NCBI GenBank assembly: GCA_900544175.1
Contig: UQUN01000001.1
Coordinates: 1-64,000, forward strand
Direction: 5' to 3'
DNA: 64,000 nt
DNA from: an uncultured Alistipes sp.
GTDB lineage: Bacteria > Bacteroidota > Bacteroidia > Bacteroidales > UBA932
Shown: in pieces, positions 24,170 through 33,292 of the stretch
Layout: each line of letters opens with the position of its first letter
How positions within the stretch are numbered: position 1 is the stretch's first letter
Translations under genes and position numbers: made by a program
Notes under the pieces: generated by a model
Database searches by the model: none
Seen by the model: the letters and a program-made list of their open reading frames with translations, nothing else
What the model was told of the DNA's origin: nothing

Positions 24170-26667
24170 ATCACTCCTCCCGTACCTTGCTGTCCGGTGC
24201 TGATGCCGGAGGAGCCGCCTACACGGGATGACTCCTCGAAGCTGCCGACATTGCGCCTGCGTGTGTTGGTCGCGGTGCCGAAACGCCAGCTGAAGGAAAG
24301 TGTGACTTTCTGTATGTTCATGCGCTGGTGGATGCTGTAGGTCTCCACGTCACCCGTGTACGATGTGATGTCGCTCCTGAACGACCGGAGGATGTCCTGG
24401 ACGTTGAGGGCTATGGTGCCCCGGCCGTCCCACAGGTTTTTCTTGATGCCTCCGAAAAGCATGTACATCGGGCGGATGTTCATGTATCCTATGGTCATGT
24501 TGCCGGAGCCGAATCCTCCGACTTCGATTTTCCACTCTTTGGGCAGCAGGAATGTAAGGTTGCCGTAGAAACTTTGCAGGAACGAGCCTTCGTCATAGTT
24601 GCCTTCCGTGCTGGTGTTGCCGTTGTAGGCGGCGAAATAGTTGGCCGAGAAGTTCAGCCATTTGGTAATGGGAAGTTCGGATACTGACAGGGCCGCTCCG
24701 GCTATTTCCTGGGTCCCGAAGTTCTCCCAGATCAGACGCTGTTCGCCGTTGTCGGGATTGACTTCCGGGTGCTGCATGATGAGGTTGGAGTTGTGCTGGT
24801 ACATCAGGCTCAAGTTGAGGTGCTGGCCGTAGCCTACGGTCAGGGATACCTGGTCGGAGAACTGAGGGTCAAGATTGGGGTCTCCTTCCGTATATGCATT
24901 TGCGGACATATAGGTGCGGAATGGGTTGAGCTGACTGTATCCGGGTCTGCTGATACGGCGGGTGTATGAGGCTGCCAGTCTCCATTTCTGAGTAGGCATA
25001 TAGCTTACAAAGGCAGTGGGGAAGAGGTTGAAATAGCTCTTGACGCTTTGCTTTCCGGCACTGCGCCAGTCTCCTCTGGCGTATGTGTATTCGCCGCGCA
25101 GGCCTATCTTGACGGACCATTTCTGGCCGAAGCTCTTGGCGGCGGAGATGTAGGCTGCCGCTATCTGCTCGTCGTAGAGGAAGATGTTGGACAGGCTGTC
25201 GCTGTAGTTCCAGGCATTGTTGAAGAAATCGTCGCGGACAGAGTTGTTGTCGGTGACTGTACGGGACCATTTGAGTCCGGCTTCAAGCAGGCCGGTCTGC
25301 CAGAATACCTGCTGATAGTCGGCTTTGGCGGACCATATCTGTAGTTTCTGGGCGGCGTTCTGCCGGAATATGTTGGAATCGAGTTGGACCAGTGTCTGAA
25401 GGCCGGGGACGGGTATGTCGCTTTGGCGGCTGGCATTGAGGATGTCGAAATATGAGTAGTCGGCGTTGACTGTCAGCTCCTGGGCCTTGGTCTTGTCGAA
25501 TGTGTGGGTGTAGTTGAGGTTGGCGGAGATGCCATTGAAACGGTCGGAGTTGTCTATGCTGCTTTCCAGCCGGCCCAGCAGCTCTTCACCGAGCAGGTGC
25601 TCCGTGAAGTTGTCGCCGTATGTGTCTGTGCCGCTGTTGCGGAACGTGCCGTTGACTATTGCCCCCAATATATTGTTGTCGTTGATGTACCAGTCGTTGC
25701 CGATGCGGAACATCTGGTCCAGGCTTTGATTGAGCAGATTGGACCTGCTGGACATGGCGATGGAGTTGTTCTCTCCGTAAAGGGATCTGGAGTCCAGAAT
25801 TATGTCCATGTCGTCATAGCGGGCGCTGTAGGTAAGGAATGTGTTGGTTTTCTTTCCCCGGTAGCTCAGATTGACCGAGCCGTCCGCGGCCTGGTTGTAC
25901 CTGTCGAAGTACATGCCGCCGTATCCGAGATTGACGGAGCCGTTGAGTCCCTGGGTGAAATTCTTCTTGGTGATGATGTTTATGATACCTCCGCCGCCGG
26001 CTGCATCATATTTTGAGGAAGGGTGGGCCATGATCTCTATTCGGTCTATAGTGGTACCGTCGGTGGACTGCAGCAGAACTTCCAGTTCCTTGCCGGACAG
26101 ATTCGAGGGCCTGCCGTCGATCCATACGGCTACGCTCGAGCCGTTGAGCTTGACATTGCCGTCGAAGTCAATGGTGACGCCCGGCGCCTTACGCAGCAGG
26201 TCCGTGCCGTTGCTGCCTTCGGTGGAGACCGCGTCCGAGACATTCATGACTATCTTGTCCAGCTTCTGCTCGATGACGGGTCTTCGGGCCGTGATGACCG
26301 TCTCCTTAAGCATCTCGGCATCGGGTTCGAGCTGTATCGTGCCGAGTTCCCATCCGTCATCGGGCATGATGGTCATTATTACGTTGTTGTATCCTATTAA
26401 AGAGATGATGAGTCTGTACTCGGCATTGGCAATGTTCTCAATCCTGAACCGTCCGGCAGAGTCGGTGGTCGCTCCGTTGACGTATGTGCTGTCAGGAGTG
26501 AGCAGCGCAGCCGTAGCGAATTCGACAGGCATGAGAGTGCTGTTGTCCACTACAGTTCCTGATAGTGTGCGTGTATTACCTTCTTGGTCGGGTGCTGGCA
26601 TGGCGGCGAAGGATGCTGTACATGACAGTATCGCTGCCGTGATTAGGGAGATTATGGTTCTTCTCAT
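24166..26667 (-). CDS. Large outer-membrane beta-barrel (TonB-receptor-like) protein
   Basis: 833-aa exported protein. It has a signal peptide (1-21), a carboxypeptidase-regulatory-like Ig domain (about 35-115), a plug-like region (ETVITARRP; LLRKAPGVTIDFDG; GGGIINIITKK near 220-235) and a long barrel of the OMP_b-brl_3 type (PF14905). It lacks an obvious TonB box and the SusC N-terminal signature, so it is not a SusC. It overlaps gntR by 4 nt, and the operon order suggests its level is set together with the ABC transporter. The ligand is unknown; such barrels often accompany peptide-responsive ABC systems. Confidence 0.85.
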   Translation of the reverse strand: MRRTIISLITAAILSCTASFAAMPAPDQEGNTRTLSGTVVDNSTLMPVEFATAALLTPDSTYVNGATTDSAGRFRIENIANAEYRLIISLIGYNNVIMTIMPDDGWELGTIQLEPDAEMLKETVITARRPVIEQKLDKIVMNVSDAVSTEGSNGTDLLRKAPGVTIDFDGNVKLNGSSVAVWIDGRPSNLSGKELEVLLQSTDGTTIDRIEIMAHPSSKYDAAGGGGIINIITKKNFTQGLNGSVNLGYGGMYFDRYNQAADGSVNLSYRGKKTNTFLTYSARYDDMDIILDSRSLYGENNSIAMSSRSNLLNQSLDQMFRIGNDWYINDNNILGAIVNGTFRNSGTDTYGDNFTEHLLGEELLGRLESSIDNSDRFNGISANLNYTHTFDKTKAQELTVNADYSYFDILNASRQSDIPVPGLQTLVQLDSNIFRQNAAQKLQIWSAKADYQQVFWQTGLLEAGLKWSRTVTDNNSVRDDFFNNAWNYSDSLSNIFLYDEQIAAAYISAAKSFGQKWSVKIGLRGEYTYARGDWRSAGKQSVKSYFNLFPTAFVSYMPTQKWRLAASYTRRISRPGYSQLNPFRTYMSANAYTEGDPNLDPQFSDQVSLTVGYGQHLNLSLMYQHNSNLIMQHPEVNPDNGEQRLIWENFGTQEIAGAALSVSELPITKWLNFSANYFAAYNGNTSTEGNYDEGSFLQSFYGNLTFLLPKEWKIEVGGFGSGNMTIGYMNIRPMYMLFGGIKKNLWDGRGTIALNVQDILRSFRSDITSYTGDVETYSIHQRMNIQKVTLSFSWRFGTATNTRRRNVGSFEESSRVGGSSGISTGQQGTGGVM

Positions 26668-27071
26668 GGACGGTCTGTGTTTTCTGTAGTTTCATTGTCT
26701 TTGTTTTCGGAGGACTGGATGTATTTGGCGTACAGTTTCTGTATGTCTTCCAGTGTTATGCCCAGGACTGACATCTTGTGGAATACCTCGTTGAGGTCTC
26801 CTGTGATGAAACTGTCGCGTTGTCTGTCGCGTATGATGTTTCTGGCGCCAGGGCTTACAAAGTATCCGATCCCTCTTTTGTTATGGATGATACCTCCGGA
26901 AGACAGTTCGTCATAGGAACGGGCTACTGTATTCGGGTTGACCTCGAGTGACACTCCGCATTCCCTTACGGATGGGATACGGGAGCCTTCCGGCCATGTA
27001 CCTGTCAGTATCCGTTCGCAAATGGCGTCGGCTATCTGCAGGTATATAGGTTTGTGCTGGTCAAATTCCAT
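26664..27071 (-). CDS. GntR family (YtrA-type) transcriptional regulator
   Basis: 135-aa repressor. The winged helix at residues 5-75 (PIYLQIADAICERILTGTWPEGSRIPSVREC, then VNPNTVARSYDEL) is followed by only a short C-terminal helical part, the hallmark of the YtrA subfamily that controls neighbouring ABC transporters. It lies 10 nt downstream of the permease gene and overlaps the barrel gene by 4 nt. A palindrome with AGTGTA/TACACT arms in front of the ABC operon is its candidate operator. Confidence 0.9.
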   Translation of the reverse strand: MEFDQHKPIYLQIADAICERILTGTWPEGSRIPSVRECGVSLEVNPNTVARSYDELSSGGIIHNKRGIGYFVSPGARNIIRDRQRDSFITGDLNEVFHKMSVLGITLEDIQKLYAKYIQSSENKDNETTENTDRP

Positions 27072-27081
27072 GGTGTGTGAT

Positions 27082-27924
27082 TTAATACTGTATCTTACGT
27101 ATTCTAAGGTATGTTAGGATCCAGAAAATGACAGGGAGAACATAGGTGCTGACAAATGTGGAAGTGATCATAAAGTTCTCCATCAACTGTTTGAGCCGTT
27201 CAGGATCGTTGAATATCGCCAGATCTGACTCGTTGAAGCACCACGTTACGAATATGACTGTACATATGGAGATCAGGAACAGGAGTGTGAGGAGCAGACC
27301 GATGGTCTTTCCTATCTTGTTTCTGCGGAATACCATGTTGAGCAGTACGAACAGGCTTTGACTCAGTGCAATGCTTATTAAGGGGCTTGTGCAGTACGGG
27401 ACGAGTCTCATGTCTATCCAGTCGGAGAAGTTGCTGTTGGCGGCTGATGATATGATATGGGTTTTGGACATGACTCCGTGCAGGTACGTTTCGCCTGAGA
27501 ATAAGTATCTCCATAGATGGCCTCTGTAGCCTGTTTCAAATGGCATGACTGTAAGCAGGGAGTCGAAGGATATGCATATGACTGAGATTGTGATCGGGAA
27601 GACAAGTGATGTTACTACAATCATGCTGATAGTCTTCTCTATTGTGGAGGCCGGGACTGTGGCGTAGAAAATGCCTTCCATCCTGCGGTTCTCGTTCTTG
27701 TATATTACAAAAGGTGCGATATAGCAGGCAAAAGACAGGATTATAAAAGTCGATATGGCACGTGTGGAAGATTCCCTTATCTCATCGTTCCATAGTGTGA
27801 GTCCCCAGCTTGACAACTGTACCGCCAGGAGGATAATGATGATTCCCAGCATAATCCGGTACTTTTCAATCAGTTCCTTGTATATGAGGCGGCCAAGCCG
27901 CTTTATGTTGAAAGTCTCGTTCAT
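27082..27924 (-). CDS. ABC transporter permease-like membrane protein
   Basis: 280-aa integral membrane protein with about six hydrophobic segments (residues about 24-42, 62-82, 100-122, 180-200, 210-232, 255-275). There is no recognisable enzyme motif. Position between the ABC ATPase and the GntR regulator makes it the membrane partner of the ATPase, like the permeases of Ytr-type antibiotic-responsive systems. Sequence alone is too diverged to give a substrate. Confidence 0.75.
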   Translation of the reverse strand: MNETFNIKRLGRLIYKELIEKYRIMLGIIIILLAVQLSSWGLTLWNDEIRESSTRAISTFIILSFACYIAPFVIYKNENRRMEGIFYATVPASTIEKTISMIVVTSLVFPITISVICISFDSLLTVMPFETGYRGHLWRYLFSGETYLHGVMSKTHIISSAANSNFSDWIDMRLVPYCTSPLISIALSQSLFVLLNMVFRRNKIGKTIGLLLTLLFLISICTVIFVTWCFNESDLAIFNDPERLKQLMENFMITSTFVSTYVLPVIFWILTYLRIRKIQY

Positions 27925-27942
27925 GGTATTGTTTTTTATGGA

Positions 27943-28791
27943 TTACTTGTTGTCGAATAGTTTTTTGAATGTTTCCTTGTTTCTGAGTGTGGCATTGAAC
28001 AGTGCTTCTAAGTTGACTCTTGAGGGAAGGCCGTCTCTGTTCGGGATTACCTGGTAGTATCCGTTGAGGCTTCCCTCGCTCCAGTATGCATCCGGGTCGG
28101 CTTTCGCGCTCATGGTGAAATACAGATGCTCGCTTATCTGCTCTATACTGGCGTTAAGGATAAGTCCGCTCCTGTCGAGTATGATGATAGGGTCTATCAG
28201 ATTCTCCAGATCGCGCACCTGGTGGGTCGATATCACTAAGGTCCTGTCATCGGACACGCATTCGGAGATCACTCTCCTGAGTATGGTCTTGGACGGTATG
28301 TCCAGTCCGTTGCTTGGCTCGTCCATGAGCAGCAGCCTCGTGTTGAGCGATATGGCGAAAGATATCAGGGCTTTCTTCTGCTGCCCGTGCGAGAGCTTGT
28401 CGAAACGGATCTCAGGGTCCACGTCGAAAGTCTTGCACAGTCTCTGGAACTGCGCCGGGTCATAGGACGGGTAGAGCAGGGAGTTGCTTCTTGCGAATGT
28501 TTCTACCTTTATTGGCGGGGCGATGAATATCTCTGGAACGTAGTACAGGTCTTTCAAGGTCTCAGGGTTTCTGGAAGATGACTTGTGGCCCAGAACAGTG
28601 CAATTGCCGGACTTGGGCCTCAGAAGTCCGCATATCATGCGCAGGAGAGTTGTTTTTCCGACTCCGTTCTCACCAAGCAGTCCATATGTTTTCCCTGCTT
28701 CGAGATCAAGTGTCAGATTCTCGAACACTACGTGTTTTCCGTAATTGAACATCAGGTTCTCAATCCTTACGGTGGATTCGTTCTCTTTCAT
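27943..28791 (-). CDS. ABC transporter ATP-binding protein
   Basis: 282-aa ATPase with Walker A GENGVGKTT (near residue 39), a variant signature LSHGQQKKA, Walker B RLLLMDEPSNGLD and the switch histidine in VISTHQV. The YtrB/CcmA-like type fits the downstream permease and GntR regulator. It is the first gene of the minus-strand operon that runs to 22764. The family exports or responds to peptide antibiotics and lipid-like compounds in other bacteria; the substrate here is unknown. Confidence 0.92.
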   Translation of the reverse strand: MKENESTVRIENLMFNYGKHVVFENLTLDLEAGKTYGLLGENGVGKTTLLRMICGLLRPKSGNCTVLGHKSSSRNPETLKDLYYVPEIFIAPPIKVETFARSNSLLYPSYDPAQFQRLCKTFDVDPEIRFDKLSHGQQKKALISFAISLNTRLLLMDEPSNGLDIPSKTILRRVISECVSDDRTLVISTHQVRDLENLIDPIIILDRSGLILNASIEQISEHLYFTMSAKADPDAYWSEGSLNGYYQVIPNRDGLPSRVNLEALFNATLRNKETFKKLFDNK

Positions 28792-28830
28792 GGCAGTTGT
28801 ATTTGAATAGAGTTACTATATTAGCTTTTT

Positions 28831-28854
28831 AGTGTATTAGTTTAGTAGTACACT
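28831..28854. promoter_or_regulatory. Candidate GntR/YtrA operator
   Basis: AGTGTA (28831-28836) and TACACT (28849-28854) form an inverted repeat with a 12-nt spacer, and 9 of 12 half-site positions match when extended inward. It lies 40 bp upstream of the first ABC gene, where the regulator encoded in the same operon would be expected to bind. Confidence 0.5.
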
Positions 28855-28865
28855 GCAAAAGTAGA

Positions 28866-28905
28866 CAAAAAAATTATAACCGCAAATTTTTTTACGGTTA
28901 TAATT
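28866..28905 (-). terminator. Rho-independent terminator after DUF2007 gene
   Basis: A perfect 11-bp inverted repeat (AATTATAACCG at 28872-28882, CGGTTATAATT at 28895-28905) with a 12-nt A/T loop is followed on the minus strand by about six T residues. It closes the two-gene unit 29751-28957 before the ABC operon begins. Confidence 0.8.
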
Positions 28906-28956
28906 GAATTTACACCTTTACACCTCTTGTACGTGGTATCTACCGGCAATCGAGCA

Positions 28957-29178
28957 TCATCCCATGTCCTCGTCCGGCTTTGCCTGAAGTATTTCTACTG
29001 CTTTGTCGTAATTTTCGTCGTCAACCACTACTTCTATGGAGATGAGGTCAGTGTTTGCCACTCCGGTTATCAGTGGCAGGTTCTCGTTCAGAATGAATGC
29101 GGCTACGCCGTTTTCCTCCAGGACACCTTTGCAGATGTTTGCGGAAATGGCGTTGTCAAATTTACGAACGACTTTCAT
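28957..29178 (-). CDS. DUF2007 family small protein
   Basis: 73-aa cytosolic protein with the DUF2007 pattern (VVRKFDNAISANICKGVLEENGV ... ISIEVVVDDENYDKAVEIL), a P-II-like ferredoxin fold sometimes called a putative signal-transducing protein. It lies 12 nt after the membrane-protein gene and ends just before a strong terminator. Function unknown. Confidence 0.8.
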   Translation of the reverse strand: MKVVRKFDNAISANICKGVLEENGVAAFILNENLPLITGVANTDLISIEVVVDDENYDKAVEILQAKPDEDMG

Positions 29179-29190
29179 GGCTTTTTATGT

Positions 29191-29751
29191 TTAGTTGTTA
29201 ATGTCGTCAGTGTTTCCCGACTGGCTGCTGAAGTCATATGGATCATCGTTGGTTCCGGCCTTGTCCTTGTTGAGAGCATAAGTGATGTGACTGGAAAGAC
29301 GCAGTATGTCCTTGCGGTTGCCGCTCAGGATCAGCGGGGCCTCGCCCTTTGTAATGGTTACGGCATCCTCGTAGGCTCTCATGAAGCGGATGAACTTGTT
29401 TTTAAGTCTGAAAGTGAGCATTTCTCCGTCCTCGTCAGTCTTTTCGTATCCGGAATTCTCGAATTCCTTGATTATGGTGTCTCTGTGGTCTTCGAAGTCA
29501 CCTTCTATCATCACCTCTTTCTTTACGAATACCAGTCCGGGATAGACTGCGGCTATCAATGCGAACAGTGCCAGCATCTGCCAGAATGCTCCGTCCTTGA
29601 ACAAGCCTCCTTCACTCATCGGCAGAAATACCTGTCTGAACTCTGCGCCAGGTGTGATGAGTACCACTCCGCAGATCACGAGGGAGACGATAATCAGGAA
29701 AACGAAAAAGTATTTAATCGACCTTACTGCTCTTTTTGCTTTGGAATTCAT
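29191..29751 (-). CDS. Small membrane protein, unknown function
   Basis: 186-aa protein with two hydrophobic segments (residues about 12-33 and 55-76) and a soluble C-terminal half carrying acidic stretches (EDHRDTIIKEFENSGYEKTDEDGE) and an Asp/Ser-rich tail. No family is recognised. A minus-strand -7 box TATATTTG (complement of 29785-29792) lies 33 bp upstream, so it probably heads the two-gene unit with the DUF2007 gene. Confidence 0.7.
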   Translation of the reverse strand: MNSKAKRAVRSIKYFFVFLIIVSLVICGVVLITPGAEFRQVFLPMSEGGLFKDGAFWQMLALFALIAAVYPGLVFVKKEVMIEGDFEDHRDTIIKEFENSGYEKTDEDGEMLTFRLKNKFIRFMRAYEDAVTITKGEAPLILSGNRKDILRLSSHITYALNKDKAGTNDDPYDFSSQSGNTDDINN

Positions 29752-29840
29752 GTCTTATGTATTGCTTTTTGATTAAATTTGCCACAAATATACGAAATCA
29801 TACAGTTTGACCTTATAGAAATTTTAAAATCGGAAAAATA

Positions 29841-30767
29841 ATGGAAGACAACAACAGACAGGCCGGAAGCAGCAATGTGGACGACGGCCGCAAAGAAGGA
29901 GGAGATGCCAACAAAGGACTTAAGATCACAGTGACGGTGCTGGCCGTGGTTGCGGTTGTACTGGCTCTGGTTTTCGCCTATGTATGGTATGACAGGCAGC
30001 AGATGATCAATGATCTGACAATAGACAAGGAGAATCTGACCAATGAGTTGATAGAACTGCAGGGAGAGTACTCTCAGTTGTCCACGGACAATGACAGTCT
30101 CAACCTCCAGCTGGACCGCGAGCGTGAGAAGGTGAGTCAGCTGCTCGACCGTATCCAGAAGACCGATGCGGCCAACCGCAGCAAGATCCGTCAGTACGAG
30201 AAGGAGCTCGGGACTCTCCGTTCCATCATGAAGCATTATATTTTTCAGATCGATTCCTTGAACACATTGAATATCGCCCTGCGCAAGGATGCCGAGCTGG
30301 CACGTCAGGAAGCCAGGGAATCTCATGAGCGTTATCAGGAACTCAGCAGGACTACGGACGAGTATGCCAAGCTTGTGGCACAGGGATCGGAGATCAAGGG
30401 CCGGGGTGTCAATATCATAGGCATAAATGCGTCAAACAAGGAGACGGACCGCAGCAGCAGGATAAAGAAACTCAGGACCTGCCTGTCGCTGGTCGAGAAC
30501 TCTATCGCCACCAAAGGCCCCATGAGAGTGTATGTCAGAATAAAAGGACCGGACGGAATACTTCTTACATCAGACCAGCAGCGCATATTCGAGGTGGACG
30601 GTGAGCAGCTCGTATATACCGAATCCCGTGAGGTGGACTATCAGGGGGATGAGGTTGAGGTATGTATATATTACTCTCAGGAACAGAAATTTGTCAAGGG
30701 CGTGTATACCGTCGAGGTCTACACCTCATCCGGCCTGCTCGGCACCGGTGATGTTCTTCTCCGCTAA
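29841..30767 (+). CDS. Membrane-anchored coiled-coil protein, unknown function
   Basis: 308-aa protein with an acidic/polar N-terminal tail (1-28), one transmembrane helix (about 30-52), a long coiled coil (about 55-175, many Leu/Glu/Arg heptads such as INDLTIDKENLTNELIEL) and a globular C-terminal domain of about 120 residues (KKLRTCLSLVENSIATKGP ... VEVYTSSGLLGTGDVLL). This architecture is common in Bacteroidota as an uncharacterised protein, sometimes mislabelled as a partitioning protein. It is 12 nt upstream of hemW and likely co-transcribed. Confidence 0.75.
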   Translation: MEDNNRQAGSSNVDDGRKEGGDANKGLKITVTVLAVVAVVLALVFAYVWYDRQQMINDLTIDKENLTNELIELQGEYSQLSTDNDSLNLQLDREREKVSQLLDRIQKTDAANRSKIRQYEKELGTLRSIMKHYIFQIDSLNTLNIALRKDAELARQEARESHERYQELSRTTDEYAKLVAQGSEIKGRGVNIIGINASNKETDRSSRIKKLRTCLSLVENSIATKGPMRVYVRIKGPDGILLTSDQQRIFEVDGEQLVYTESREVDYQGDEVEVCIYYSQEQKFVKGVYTVEVYTSSGLLGTGDVLLR

Positions 30768-30779
30768 TCCATTGACGGA

Positions 30780-31973
30780 ATGATCTATATCCATTTCCCG
30801 TTCTGCCGGTCGTTCTGCACTTACTGTGACTTCTATTCGGTTAGGGAAAGGGGTAGGATGAAGCAATACAAGGAAGCCCTTCTGCGCGAGATTGATGCGC
30901 GGAGGGCTTTTCTTATGTGTTGTACTGAGCCGGCAACTCTTTACATCGGTGGAGGAACGCCATCGTTGTGCCCGGTGGAGTGGCTGTCGGAGGTTGTATC
31001 CGCTCTCCGTGCAGCAGTAGGGGAATTCGAGGAGTTGACAGTGGAGGTCAATCCGGATGATGTGACGCGGGAATATGCGCTCGGACTGCGCGGTATTGGA
31101 GTCAATCGGGTGAGCATGGGGGTACAGTCGTTCTCGGACACGAGTCTGATGTGGATGGCGCGCAGACATAGCGCCTCCAGGGCCTGCGAGGCTTATAAAG
31201 TGCTGCGGGAGGCCGGCTTCGACAATGTGTCGCTCGATCTGATCTTCGGCTATGACCCGGTGCGGTGGGGCTCGTCTCCTACAGCCGCTGATGTCCTGAT
31301 GCGGCTCTGGAGGGAGGATCTGGAGGAGATGCTGCGTCTTCGTCCTGAGCATATCTCGGCCTATCAGATGGGTATCGAGGAAGGCAGTGTATTGGGCGAG
31401 AAAGCATTGGCCGGACTGTATCACGAGCCTGCCGATGAGATCTGCGCCGCGCAGTATGCATTGCTTCAAAAGTTGCTGTCAGAGGCAGGCTACGAGCAGT
31501 ATGAGGTGTCCAATTTCGCTTTGCCGGGCCGCCGGGCATTGCACAACAGCGGCTATTGGGAACGTTTGCCGTATATCGGTCTCGGTCCTGGATCTCACTC
31601 ATTTGACGGAGACCGCCTTCGGAGTTGGAACGTTCCCGATGTGGATATCTATGTCAGGTACTGGCTTCCGGATGCTCTACAGAAGGCGGAGCATCGTGGT
31701 TCTGCTGCTGAGGCCGGTGATTGTGCCTCTGGCATTCATGCAGTCTCCGGTTGCGAGACACTTACGGACGAGGATGTACTGGTGGAGAAAGTGATGCTGG
31801 GTCTGCGCAGGACGTCGGGTCTGCTGCTTTCGGATGTTCCTGAATTGAATCATGAGACGGTAGGCCGCTTGGTCTTCTCCGGCTCTCTCGTCGAGGATGC
31901 CGGCCGTATCCGCATCCCGCCCTCAAAGCTTTTCATCAGCGACACCATCATCCGCACCCTCCTTCCTGAGTGA
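30780..31973 (+). CDS. hemW: Radical SAM heme chaperone HemW
   Basis: 397-aa radical-SAM protein with the cluster motif CRSFCTYC (C9, C13, C16) at the very N-terminus, GGGTPSL (near 57), EVNPDD and GVQSFSD as in the HemN/HemW family, and EQYEVSNFA near 240. The N-terminal start lacks the HemN-specific extension, so it is HemW (heme chaperone) rather than coproporphyrinogen dehydrogenase. It ends 1 nt before the stop of the convergent histidine kinase gene. Confidence 0.9.
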   Translation: MIYIHFPFCRSFCTYCDFYSVRERGRMKQYKEALLREIDARRAFLMCCTEPATLYIGGGTPSLCPVEWLSEVVSALRAAVGEFEELTVEVNPDDVTREYALGLRGIGVNRVSMGVQSFSDTSLMWMARRHSASRACEAYKVLREAGFDNVSLDLIFGYDPVRWGSSPTAADVLMRLWREDLEEMLRLRPEHISAYQMGIEEGSVLGEKALAGLYHEPADEICAAQYALLQKLLSEAGYEQYEVSNFALPGRRALHNSGYWERLPYIGLGPGSHSFDGDRLRSWNVPDVDIYVRYWLPDALQKAEHRGSAAEAGDCASGIHAVSGCETLTDEDVLVEKVMLGLRRTSGLLLSDVPELNHETVGRLVFSGSLVEDAGRIRIPPSKLFISDTIIRTLLPE

Positions 31974-31974
31974 T

Positions 31975-33285
31975 TCAGCGGAAGAAGAGTTCGAAGCGGG
32001 TGATGCGGTCGGGACCGGTGGCAAGGTTGAAACGGATGCCTGAACGGGTGAGAATCTCGTGGATGACCGCCAGACCGATGCCCTTGCCGTCCGGCTTTGT
32101 GGAGAAGAACGGAGTGAAGAGATTGCGGGCGACCTCTTCCGGTATGGGAGTCCCGTTGTCTGCAATGCACCAGTAGCCAGGTTTGGATGTAATGGTAATC
32201 CGGCAGTCTGAGGAGTCTGGCGGGAATGCCTCGACAGCGTTCTTGACGATGTTGGTGAGGACCTGTTCCATCAGTACGGGGTCGATGCTCACTTCTCCGG
32301 CGTTGTCGTCCAGGTCCAGTATCTGTGCGATCTGCCGCCGGCCTTTCAGGCTCTCGAGGAAGGGGGCTGTCCTGCGCAGGAATGTGTTTGCCTCCACCGG
32401 ACGGCATACCGGGTCGGGAATGCGTGCCATGGAGGCGTACTCGGTGATGAACCGGCTCATGCGGTCTATGCGCGACAGCAGTATCGACAGCATGGAGGCG
32501 GTGTCCTCGTCTCCGGAGCCGGCACTGCTCTGCTCCATGGCTCCGAGAGCAGAAGTCAGTCCTGCCATGGTGTTGTTCACTTCGTGGGAGATGATGCGGA
32601 TGACTTTCCGGTAGCCTCTTTTCTCAGCTTCGTACAGCTCTTCTGTCAGCGGCTCCACCATATAGAACGGATGCGGAAATCCTCTGTCCATGAATGACGA
32701 ACAGGTGCAGCGGTAGATGTGCAGCGGGTCTGTCTGGAGAATCCTGCCGCTGTCCGGTTCCACTGAGGCCATGAGCTGCAGCAGGGGCAGTCCGCTCCCA
32801 TCCAATGCGAGACCTTTGTATTCTCCTATGTCAGTAAGGTTGAGGAAGCGGCACATGGCCGGATTGGCGGAGGATATTTTCCCGTCGATATCCATGATCA
32901 GCACGCCCATCGGGGATGCAGCGATGAGGAGCTCCAGAAAATGATTCTGCTCCTGGGCCCGCACTTCCTCTTCGTGAAGCTGGTGGCTCATCCGGTTGAA
33001 CAGCTCTATGATCCGGTCTGCATCCGCTTGCCCTACCTGACGCAGTCTGGTGGAGAAATCCTGCTCTTTAAGCAGGTCGATGCCTTCCGAGAGAGTGCCT
33101 AACGGTTTGACGGTCTTGCGGTACAGTATGACCAGAAGCAGTATGACGGCTATGGCGCAGAGCTGGATGGCCAGATACGTCCAGCTCCGGTGCTCCGGCG
33201 GGAGTACCAGTACGAGAACGGCCGTCCCCACTGTCAGTACGAGTATGGATACGGCTATCAGCCTGAAATATCCCCGTGCGCCCAT
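31975..33285 (-). CDS. Membrane sensor histidine kinase (NtrY-like)
   Basis: 436-aa inner-membrane kinase: two TM segments (8-28 and 36-55) with almost no periplasmic loop, HAMP-like linker (about 56-108), PAS domain (about 112-200), HisKA with phospho-acceptor H234 in IISHEVNNTMAGL, and an ATPase domain with N-box VLTNIVKNAVEAF, G1 IADNGTPIP and G2 DGKGIGLAV. The tiny extracytoplasmic loop suggests sensing in the membrane or cytosol rather than of a periplasmic ligand. It is 7 nt downstream of the response-regulator gene, forming a two-component system for the ABC array. Confidence 0.92.
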   Translation of the reverse strand: MGARGYFRLIAVSILVLTVGTAVLVLVLPPEHRSWTYLAIQLCAIAVILLLVILYRKTVKPLGTLSEGIDLLKEQDFSTRLRQVGQADADRIIELFNRMSHQLHEEEVRAQEQNHFLELLIAASPMGVLIMDIDGKISSANPAMCRFLNLTDIGEYKGLALDGSGLPLLQLMASVEPDSGRILQTDPLHIYRCTCSSFMDRGFPHPFYMVEPLTEELYEAEKRGYRKVIRIISHEVNNTMAGLTSALGAMEQSSAGSGDEDTASMLSILLSRIDRMSRFITEYASMARIPDPVCRPVEANTFLRRTAPFLESLKGRRQIAQILDLDDNAGEVSIDPVLMEQVLTNIVKNAVEAFPPDSSDCRITITSKPGYWCIADNGTPIPEEVARNLFTPFFSTKPDGKGIGLAVIHEILTRSGIRFNLATGPDRITRFELFFR

Positions 33286-33292
33286 ATCTGTG

